DNA from: UBA6168 sp041163745
GTDB taxonomy: Bacteria; Bacteroidota; Bacteroidia; Chitinophagales; Saprospiraceae
Length of the DNA stretch: 64,000 nt
Direction of reading: 5' to 3'
Assembly: GCA_041163745.1 (NCBI GenBank)
Contig: JBEAQU010000037.1
Coordinates: 1 to 64,000, forward strand
Shown: positions 15,895 through 22,695 of the stretch, piece after piece
How positions within the stretch are numbered: position 1 is the stretch's first letter
How the letters are laid out: every line of letters starts with the position of its first letter
Made by a program: the position numbers and the translations under genes
Notes under the pieces: generated by a model
Databases searched by the model: none
What the model was told of the DNA's origin: nothing
Seen by the model: only the letters and a program-made list of their open reading frames with translations

Positions 15895-16791
15895 ATGGAA
15901 AATATAGCAATCATCGGTGCAGGCACCATGGGAAACGGCATCGCCCACGTTTTCATCGCAGCCGGTTTCCCGGTTTGTCTGGCCGACATCCGGCAGGATG
16001 CGCTGGACCAGGCCCTCGTCACCATCGGGACGAACATGGACCGCATGATACGCAAAGGCAGCCTCACCGAAACTGAAAAATCCGAAGCCATGAGCCGGCT
16101 CAGGACGGAGACCGACCTGGCCGTCGCCGTCTCGGCAGCCGACCTGGTCGTGGAGGCCGCCACAGAGAATCTGGCCGTCAAGCTTCCGTTGTTCACCGAC
16201 CTGGACCGCTGGGCGCCAGGCGGCGCCATACTCGCATCCAACACATCCTCCATCTCCATCACCCGGTTGGCGGCAGCGACACAGCGACCGACCCAAGTCA
16301 TCGGTATGCATTTCATGAATCCGGTACCGGTGATGAAGCTGGTCGAAGTCATCCGGGGTTACGCAACCAGTGACGAGACCACCGCCCGCATCACGGATTT
16401 CACCCTCCGCTTGTCCAAGGTACCGGTGGAAGCAAACGATTATCCGGGTTTCATCGCCAACCGTATCCTGATGCCCATGATCAACGAAGCGATTCAAGCC
16501 CTCTTCGAAGGGGTGGCCGGCGTGGAGGAAATAGATACTGTCATGAAATTGGGCATGGCCCATCCGATGGGGCCTTTGCAACTGGCCGACTTCATCGGGC
16601 TGGACGTCTGCCTTGCCATCCTGCGGGTGCTGCACGAAGGACTGGGCCATCCGAAATACGCACCATGCCCTTTGCTCGTCAATATGGTCCATGCTGGCAG
16701 ATTGGGCGTCAAGTCCGGCGAAGGTTTCTACCTCCATCGACCCGGCACCAAACAACTGGAAGTTGCCAGGAAACTGCTGCCGGGAGGCTGA
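15895..16791 (+). CDS. hbd: 3-hydroxybutyryl-CoA dehydrogenase
   Basis: 298 residues, the normal length for the single-function enzyme. NAD(P)-dependent interconversion of acetoacetyl-CoA and 3-hydroxybutyryl-CoA. The Rossmann motif GAGTMGNGIAHVF is at 8-20. Catalytic His139 lies in IGMHFMNPVPVMKLVEVI, and NDYPGFIANRILMPMINEA begins the C-terminal dimerisation domain. The C-terminal KSGEGFY is conserved. No thiolase or crotonase gene is adjacent. It lies between a pseudouridine synthase and dapF with very short spacing. Confidence 0.93.
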   Translation: MENIAIIGAGTMGNGIAHVFIAAGFPVCLADIRQDALDQALVTIGTNMDRMIRKGSLTETEKSEAMSRLRTETDLAVAVSAADLVVEAATENLAVKLPLFTDLDRWAPGGAILASNTSSISITRLAAATQRPTQVIGMHFMNPVPVMKLVEVIRGYATSDETTARITDFTLRLSKVPVEANDYPGFIANRILMPMINEAIQALFEGVAGVEEIDTVMKLGMAHPMGPLQLADFIGLDVCLAILRVLHEGLGHPKYAPCPLLVNMVHAGRLGVKSGEGFYLHRPGTKQLEVARKLLPGG

Positions 16792-16800
16792 ACCATTGTC

Positions 16801-17616
16801 ATGCGAATCATCGAATTTTCCAAGTACCAGGGAACCGGCAATGATTTTGTCATCGTGGACAACCGGGACGCAGGCGACCCGGCACCATGGGATGCCGGAC
16901 TGGTTGCCAGGATCTGCGACCGTAGGTTCGGTGTCGGGGCGGACGGGCTGATGCTCTTGCAAGAAAGGAAAGGCTACGATTTCGAAATGGTCTATTTCAA
17001 TGCGGACGGAAGGGAAAGCACCTGGTGCGGGAACGGAGGCAGATGCATTGCTCGCCACGCCCACCGGCTCGGCATCGCCGGAGAGGCATGCCGGTTTCTG
17101 GCGACCGACGGCCCTCATATCGCCCGTATTGATGCCGACAATGATTGGGTGGACCTTCAAATGAACGCTGTCGGTCGGGTGGAACGGTGGGCGGAGCGCT
17201 GGTTGGTGGATACCGGATCGCCCCATTGTGTGGAATTCCGGCCATCGGTTGAAACCGTTGACGTTGTGGAAGCCGGTCGGGCCATTCGGTACGGGCCGCG
17301 ATTTCAGGAAAAAGGCATCAATGTGAATTTTGTGGAGGAACTGACCGGGAAAAAGCTTTTCGTAGCAACCTACGAGCGAGGTGTGGAGGACGAGACCCTC
17401 TCCTGTGGAACGGGTGTGACCGCCGCCGCGATCGCCTGGGCCCATCGGCAAGGTGAGGGAGCGCAGACGGAGAAAACCATACCCATTCTGACTAAAGGTG
17501 GGCAGCTGACCGTCCGGCTCACACAAATGGCGGATGGTGCCTTCCGGGATGTCTGGCTGGGTGGTCCGGCCCAACTGGTCTTCACCGGCCGGTTCCATTG
17601 GACGGTGACACGCTGA
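16801..17616 (+). CDS. dapF: Diaminopimelate epimerase
   Basis: 271 residues, normal length. Converts LL- to meso-diaminopimelate for lysine and peptidoglycan. The N-terminus FSKYQGTGNDFVIVD is the family start signature. The two catalytic cysteines are visible: Cys76 in WCGNGGRC and Cys202 in ETLSCGTGV. The gene begins 9 bp after hbd, suggesting one transcript. A murB fragment at the right edge of the window is another peptidoglycan-precursor gene but is unlinked. Confidence 0.96.
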   Translation: MRIIEFSKYQGTGNDFVIVDNRDAGDPAPWDAGLVARICDRRFGVGADGLMLLQERKGYDFEMVYFNADGRESTWCGNGGRCIARHAHRLGIAGEACRFLATDGPHIARIDADNDWVDLQMNAVGRVERWAERWLVDTGSPHCVEFRPSVETVDVVEAGRAIRYGPRFQEKGINVNFVEELTGKKLFVATYERGVEDETLSCGTGVTAAAIAWAHRQGEGAQTEKTIPILTKGGQLTVRLTQMADGAFRDVWLGGPAQLVFTGRFHWTVTR

Positions 17617-17833
17617 TGCCTGCGCTTGCCACCGGTACGCATGCCAAGAAAATTGGACAAATGAAGGAAATACAAAACAATTTGCCGATCCTTACATTTA
17701 TTACCTGCCATTGTTCGGTGCCGAACGGTTCCCGTCGCTGATGCACATCACCAAATCCGTGCGAATGAATTGAAGAAACAATGCGGATTCCCCAAGCTGT
17801 CATTTTATCATCCAGTTCTATAACCATCCTATT

Positions 17834-19312
17834 ATGGGCAGGTGCAAATACAATCCAGGCAGGTGGGCCGCGGGGCTCTGCCTGTTGCTAAAAATTCCCC
17901 TCTCGTATGCACAGGTCTGGGAGCCCGGCCCTGTATTCCGCTGCAATACCTACACCGCCGGCAACCAGTCCGATGTCCGTGTCGCCTTGTCGGAGACAGG
18001 CGCCATGGTGGCGGTTTGGGACAGTTATGGGCAGGATGGACATATCAACGGCATATTCGGCCAAAGCTTCGACGCAGCCGGCACGCCGTACGGCTTGGAA
18101 TTCCAGGTGAATGAATTCACTGCGGAAGAACAGGAAACCCCGGCTGTGGCAATGGATGGTGAGGGGAACTTCACCGTCGTGTGGGGAGGATTCGGCAACG
18201 CCGGCGGCGGTATATACGCCAGACGCTATCTGCCGGATGGGACGCCGATGGGCGGCGAATTCAAAGTCAGCTCCTTCGGCTTCGGCATACAGAACAATCC
18301 TCGGATAGCCATGGCCCCGACCGGGGAATCCATCGTGACCTGGACCAGCGCCTACCAGGACGGGGACGGCCGCGGAATAATCGGACAGCGGCTCAACAGC
18401 AACGGACAACCGGAAGGGGGTGAGTTCGTCGTGAACAGCCTGACCGCCGGACACCAGTTGTACCCGGACGTAACCATGGACGAATCTGGAAATTTCATCA
18501 TCGCCTGGCTCAGTCAGCAAGGAGGCGGCACTGGAATCTACGCCCGGAAGTTCCATCCGACCGGCACACCACAGGGGGCAGATTTCCAGGTGAGCGACAA
18601 CGGTTCCTACCATTACCGGCCGTCCTTGTCCTTCATCGGGGACGGAGAATTCGTTGTCACCTGGGCGACAGCACCGGGCCCGTCCGCGGCTACGGACATC
18701 ATGGCCAAGCGTTACGGCGCGAACGGCGTGACGCCGCTGGAATCCTTCCAGGTCAACACCTATTCGGACGGGCAGCAATCCGATCCTGTCATCGCATCCG
18801 ACCGGGAAGGAGGGTTCACCATCGCCTGGACGAGCAGACTGGAGGATGGGGATGACGACGGTATCATCGCCCGGTATTTCGACGGGACAGGACAGTCGGC
18901 AGCAGAACCGTTCCAAGTCAATGTCCATACTCCGAACGACCAGCGGTTCGCGGCCATTGCGGCAAACCGGGCACCTGCCCTCCTCCTGGCTTGGCAAAGC
19001 CAACTCGAGGATGGCGACGGTTGGGGTGTGTTCGCCAGGCTTTACCAGGATCCCGCCACAGCCATGCGTGAGACTTCCACTGTCCTGCAGCCGCCTGTTT
19101 TTCCGAACCCCACACCGGGGGAGGTCACCCTCTCGGGATATCGCGGTCCCGTGGAGGTGTTCGACCTGTTGGGCAGCCCGCTGCTTTACGTGCGGTTGAC
19201 GGAAGAAAACCAAGTGCTTTCCCTGGCCTCTCTTCCGGTAGGGACATATTGGCTGAAGACTGCCCATGGAACTGGAGCATATCGGGTGCAACAGGTCGTC
19301 GTGCTGCGCTGA
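17834..19312 (+). CDS. Secreted seven-repeat (predicted beta-propeller) protein with T9SS type A tail
   Basis: 492 residues with a signal peptide ending near the YAQ at 25-27. Residues about 35-415 consist of seven tandem copies of a 50-55 residue unit. The pattern is FQVN, then Q.P.VAMD..GNFTVVW, then DGDG.GI.ARR (copies begin FRCN, FQVN, FKVS, FVVN, FQVS, FQVN, FQVN). Seven units of this length with alternating hydrophobic strands fit a seven-bladed beta-propeller. The last 75 residues (PPVFPNPTPGEVTLSG, PVGTYWLK, VVVLR) are a T9SS type A sorting domain, so it should be exported and anchored or released at the surface. There is no catalytic motif. Ligand and role unknown. Confidence 0.8.
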   Translation: MGRCKYNPGRWAAGLCLLLKIPLSYAQVWEPGPVFRCNTYTAGNQSDVRVALSETGAMVAVWDSYGQDGHINGIFGQSFDAAGTPYGLEFQVNEFTAEEQETPAVAMDGEGNFTVVWGGFGNAGGGIYARRYLPDGTPMGGEFKVSSFGFGIQNNPRIAMAPTGESIVTWTSAYQDGDGRGIIGQRLNSNGQPEGGEFVVNSLTAGHQLYPDVTMDESGNFIIAWLSQQGGGTGIYARKFHPTGTPQGADFQVSDNGSYHYRPSLSFIGDGEFVVTWATAPGPSAATDIMAKRYGANGVTPLESFQVNTYSDGQQSDPVIASDREGGFTIAWTSRLEDGDDDGIIARYFDGTGQSAAEPFQVNVHTPNDQRFAAIAANRAPALLLAWQSQLEDGDGWGVFARLYQDPATAMRETSTVLQPPVFPNPTPGEVTLSGYRGPVEVFDLLGSPLLYVRLTEENQVLSLASLPVGTYWLKTAHGTGAYRVQQVVVLR

Positions 19313-19324
19313 CCCAACCGGCGG

Positions 19325-19648
19325 TTATTCCGTTTCGTCCAGGGCACGTCGTGCGGCAGCCAGCTCGTCGAGGGCATGCTGGTCGTGTAACATCCTGGCC
19401 ACATCCATCCCTTCCTGATAAACCGCGAACGCGTCGGCGGCGCTGCCGGCCCGTTCGTACAACTTGCCGAGATGGTAATATAATCCGACATAATCCGGAT
19501 GTTGCTGCTTCAACTGCAGAAACTGTTGCAGCGCCGTGGCGTCGTCTCCCATTTTTTCATGTTCCTTCGCCAGGGCGAACAACAGAAAGGGATCGCCCGG
19601 TTGGGCAGCATGGAAGGCCATCAATTGATTCAGTCTGCTGGTGGTCAT
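19325..19648 (-). CDS. Small TPR-like protein
   Basis: 107 residues, no signal peptide. It holds about two tetratricopeptide-type helix pairs: PFLLFALAKEHEKMGDDATA and YVGLYYHLGKLYERAGSAAD, with the A-G-Y spacing expected of TPRs. Such units bind other proteins. It is convergent with the seven-repeat protein (12 bp apart) and lies upstream of nothing obvious. Partner unknown. Confidence 0.75.
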   Translation of the reverse strand: MTTSRLNQLMAFHAAQPGDPFLLFALAKEHEKMGDDATALQQFLQLKQQHPDYVGLYYHLGKLYERAGSAADAFAVYQEGMDVARMLHDQHALDELAAARRALDETE

Positions 19649-19793
19649 AATTGAACTATTGATTGCCGGCGACGATCACGCACAGGCGGTCGTTCGTCGG
19701 CAGTTGGAGTCACCCGCTTGTCAATTCGTCGCTTCCCGCAACCAGGTTCGCGATTTCCGCAGGTATTGCACACAGGTAGGCCGAACGTACGCA

Positions 19794-21911
19794 TCAGACC
19801 TCCTTCATGGAAAGGTAAATACGCTTTCGGGTCAGGTCCACCTCTTTTACACGGACAGAAACCTGTTGGTTCAGCTTGACCACTTCGGCGGGATTCCGGA
19901 CAAAGCGGTTGGCCAGTTGAGAGACATGAACCAATCCGTCCTGTTTGACACCGATATCCACGAATGCACCGAAATTGGTGATGTTCGTGACGATTCCCGG
20001 CAGCACCATGCCCTCCCGAAGATCTTCCATTTGCCGTACATTGCCAAATTCCACAGGCTTCGCCTCCCCCCGGGGGTCCAGTCCGGGCTTATCCAGTTCC
20101 TTCAGGATGTCCGTGAGCGTAGGCATGCCGATTTTGTCCGTCACATACCTGGCAAGATCGATCTGCTGGCGTAGCGGGCGGTTCCGGATCAGGTCCGGAA
20201 CCGTCATCCCTTGGTCTCGGGCCATCCGTTCCACGACGTGGTAGCTTTCCGGGTGGACAGCCGTGTTGTCCAAGGGGTGTTCCCCATCCCGGATCCGCAG
20301 GAAACCGGCGCACTGCTCAAAGGATTTGTCCCCCATACGGGGCACTTTTTTCAATTGTTGGCGGGAGCGGAAGGGGCCGTTCGCACTTCGGTAGGAAACA
20401 ATATGCTGCGCCAGGGAGGGACCCAGCCCGGATACATAGGTGAGCAGGTGCTTGCTGGCAGTATTGATGTTGACACCGACCTGGTTCACACAACTTTCCA
20501 CCGTCCGGTCGAGGCTTTCCTTGAGCAGGGATTGATTGACATCGTGCTGGTATTGTCCGACACCGATGCTCTTCGGGTCGATCTTGACCAGTTCGGCGAG
20601 CGGATCCATGAGGCGGCGGCCGATGGAAACGGCGCCACGGACCGTGACATCCTGGTCTGGAAACTCCTCCCTTGCTACTTCAGAGGCGGAGTAGATGGAA
20701 GCGCCCGCTTCGTTGACCAGGAAAAGGGACACGGGCCGTTGGAAAGGGATTTGGGTGCAGAAATCGAAGGTCTCCCGTCCGGCAGTACCGTTGCCGATGG
20801 CGATGGCCTCCACTTCGAACCGGTCCACCCATTCCAAAAGCGTGCTGCGGGCGGCATCCGTGCCGTGTTGGGGAGGATGGGGGTAGATGGTGGTATGTTG
20901 CAGGAAATCACCGTTTTGGTTCAAGACCGCCAGCTTGCAACCGGTACGGAATCCGGGATCGATGCTGAGCACCTTTCGCTGACCCAAGGGAGCGGTCAAG
21001 AGCAGCTGGCGAAGATTGTCGACAAAAACGCGGATGGATTCCTCATCCGCCTTCTCCTTGGCAAGATTCCTGAATTCCGTTTCGATGGAGGGCGCCAGCA
21101 GCCGTTCGTAGCTGTCTTTGACCGCCAGGCGGACCTGCTCGGCGGCTTCTCCCCGGTCTTTCACAAAATGGGACTCCAGCCGATGCAGCACTTCCTCCTC
21201 ATCCGGTGCGATCGAGACCCTCAGCAAGCCTTCCTCCTCTCCCCTCCGCAGCGCCAGCAATCTGTGCGAAGGGCAATCCTTCAGCCGTTCGGAATATTCG
21301 AAGTAATCCTTGTATTTTGCTGCCTCCGCTTCCTTACCCCGCGCCACCCGGGCGGTCAGGACAGCAGCTTTCGAAAATGCGGCACGAACCTTGCTCCGGG
21401 CAGCCTCATCTTCCGCCACCCATTCGGCGATGATGTCCCGAGCCCCCTGCAACGCAGCCTCCGCATCCGCCACCAGGTCGTTGAGAAACGAAGGCAAGAG
21501 CCGATCCAACACCATGTGCCCTTGCCGGAACAAAGCCGTCGCCAGCGGTTCCAATCCCTTCTCCCGGGCCATGGCCGCCCTGGTCTTGCGTTTGGGTTTG
21601 TAGGGCAGATAGATGTCCTCCAGTTCCGTGGCGTCCCAACACTGCCCGATCCGGTCCCGGAGCGCATCCGTCAGCTTGCCCTGTTCCTCGATGGTCTTCA
21701 GGATCGTCTCCCGCCGCTTGTCGAGTTCTTTGTACCGTTTCAGCTCCCGGTGGATGTCGGCGATGGCCACTTCGTCCAGCGACCCCGTCATCTCCTTGCG
21801 GTACCGCGCTATGAACGGGATCGTCGACCCTTCCTCCAGCAATCGGATGGTCTTTTCGACTTTGTGGGCAGGAAGCCCCAGGACACGGGAAACAATCGGA
21901 GTGTAAGGCAT
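19794..21911 (-). CDS. tex: Tex family S1 RNA-binding transcription accessory protein
   Basis: 705 residues, slightly shorter than many Tex proteins (about 720-780). Order of domains: N-terminal helical Tex region (FIARYRKEMTGSLDE, DIYLPYKPKRKTRA), YqgF-like RNase H fold (SIDPGFRTGCKLAVL, AIAIGNGTAGRET), helix-hairpin-helix segment (GVNINTASKHLLTYVSGLG) and a C-terminal S1 domain of about 75 residues (TNITNFGAFVDIGVKQDGLV). Tex binds nucleic acid and is thought to assist transcription and RNA handling; it is near-universal. The usual low-complexity tail after S1 is absent: the protein stops at the S1 end. Confidence 0.96.
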   Translation of the reverse strand: MPYTPIVSRVLGLPAHKVEKTIRLLEEGSTIPFIARYRKEMTGSLDEVAIADIHRELKRYKELDKRRETILKTIEEQGKLTDALRDRIGQCWDATELEDIYLPYKPKRKTRAAMAREKGLEPLATALFRQGHMVLDRLLPSFLNDLVADAEAALQGARDIIAEWVAEDEAARSKVRAAFSKAAVLTARVARGKEAEAAKYKDYFEYSERLKDCPSHRLLALRRGEEEGLLRVSIAPDEEEVLHRLESHFVKDRGEAAEQVRLAVKDSYERLLAPSIETEFRNLAKEKADEESIRVFVDNLRQLLLTAPLGQRKVLSIDPGFRTGCKLAVLNQNGDFLQHTTIYPHPPQHGTDAARSTLLEWVDRFEVEAIAIGNGTAGRETFDFCTQIPFQRPVSLFLVNEAGASIYSASEVAREEFPDQDVTVRGAVSIGRRLMDPLAELVKIDPKSIGVGQYQHDVNQSLLKESLDRTVESCVNQVGVNINTASKHLLTYVSGLGPSLAQHIVSYRSANGPFRSRQQLKKVPRMGDKSFEQCAGFLRIRDGEHPLDNTAVHPESYHVVERMARDQGMTVPDLIRNRPLRQQIDLARYVTDKIGMPTLTDILKELDKPGLDPRGEAKPVEFGNVRQMEDLREGMVLPGIVTNITNFGAFVDIGVKQDGLVHVSQLANRFVRNPAEVVKLNQQVSVRVKEVDLTRKRIYLSMKEV

Positions 21912-22010
21912 GTCAGTCTGTTTTTTTGTGTGCGCAAAATAAATGCATCCGCTCGATTATGTAGGAGAATGATTGCCCAGGATTTTCCCCTGAATGCAGA
22001 ATCGATTTTT

Positions 22011-22022
22011 AATCAATTGATT
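22011..22022. repeat. 12-bp perfect palindrome AATCAATTGATT
   Basis: Self-complementary; sits in the AT-rich tex-ccmE intergenic region. Possible regulator site, but short AT palindromes also occur by chance. Confidence 0.25.
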
Positions 22023-22192
22023 TTTAGTATTTTGCAAAATAAAGAAAAAGATTACAAAACAAACAAATTGTTCCAAAAAAAACACCATTCCAACGATTCC
22101 GATTTGGTTGACAACAAGACGTCCGGAAACCAACCGCAGGTAACTTTAGGAGATCCGGTGGAAAAATGTTGGGTGGGAGGCCGGCAAGTCGC

Positions 22193-22200
22193 TAATTTTG
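22193..22200 (+). promoter_or_regulatory. -7 element (TAATTTTG) of the ccm operon
   Basis: Exact TAnnTTTG match about 98 bases before ccmE, with TTG at 22169-22171, 21 bases upstream. Confidence 0.55.
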
Positions 22201-22297
22201 CGCAGGTGCTTCCGACGACCCCACCGGAATCAACCGGTCGGCCGAACGGCGGTGCCAAGCCGCCGCCTGTCCGAACAACATCAAAACATACACAGCC

Positions 22298-22684
22298 ATG
22301 AAAAAGATCTATATCGCCGCTTCCATCCTCTTGCTTGCTGCCATCGGTATGCTGACCAATGCAGCAGGAGATGTCAGCACCTATTCCGATTTCATGGATG
22401 CCCGGGAAACCGGAAGGGTGGTCAAGATCGCCGGCAAATTGTCACTGGACAAAGCCATCGTATACGATCCCGCCGTAGATGCGGACGCCTGCCGGTTCTT
22501 CATGCGGGACAGCCGCGGGGAGGAGCGGGAGGTCATCCTGCAAGCTGCCAAGCCACAGGACTTCGAGCGTTCCGAACAGGTGGTGGTGACGGGCAACATG
22601 GATGGGGAGGTATTCCTGGCCAGCGAGATATTGTTGAAATGCCCCTCCAAATATAATGCGGCGGACAGTTACCTCAAGCAATGA
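22298..22684 (+). CDS. ccmE: Cytochrome c maturation protein CcmE, CxxxY type
   Basis: 128 residues. An N-terminal membrane anchor (residues 3-22) precedes an OB-fold domain (GKLSLDKAIVYDP, EQVVVTGNMDG, FLASEILLKCPSKY). CcmE carries heme covalently and passes it to the CcmF heme lyase outside the cytoplasmic membrane. Classical CcmE uses a histidine in HxxxY; here the position is Cys115-Pro-Ser-Lys-Tyr119, the CxxxY variant described in archaea and some other bacteria. The next gene is ccmF 11 bp downstream, which supports the assignment of this short sequence. Confidence 0.85.
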   Translation: MKKIYIAASILLLAAIGMLTNAAGDVSTYSDFMDARETGRVVKIAGKLSLDKAIVYDPAVDADACRFFMRDSRGEEREVILQAAKPQDFERSEQVVVTGNMDGEVFLASEILLKCPSKYNAADSYLKQ

Positions 22685-22695
22685 AAACTACTTGA

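Larger units (their letters stand above)
21912..22297. other. 386-bp AT-rich divergent intergenic region
   Basis: Lies between tex (minus) and ccmE (plus). Positions about 21995-22085 are markedly AT-rich compared with their surroundings and include a 12-bp perfect palindrome (22011-22022) and a TTTTGCAAAA palindrome just after. The ccmE promoter is at 22193-22200. No gene seen. Confidence 0.5.

Noticed and set aside
15709..17598. Minus-strand frame of about 630 codons over hbd and dapF
   Set aside because: Runs antisense through two well-recognised enzymes; shadow only.
20211..22301. Plus-strand frame of about 700 codons over tex and its upstream region
   Set aside because: Antisense to tex, no family features; the part beyond tex is AT-rich intergenic DNA.
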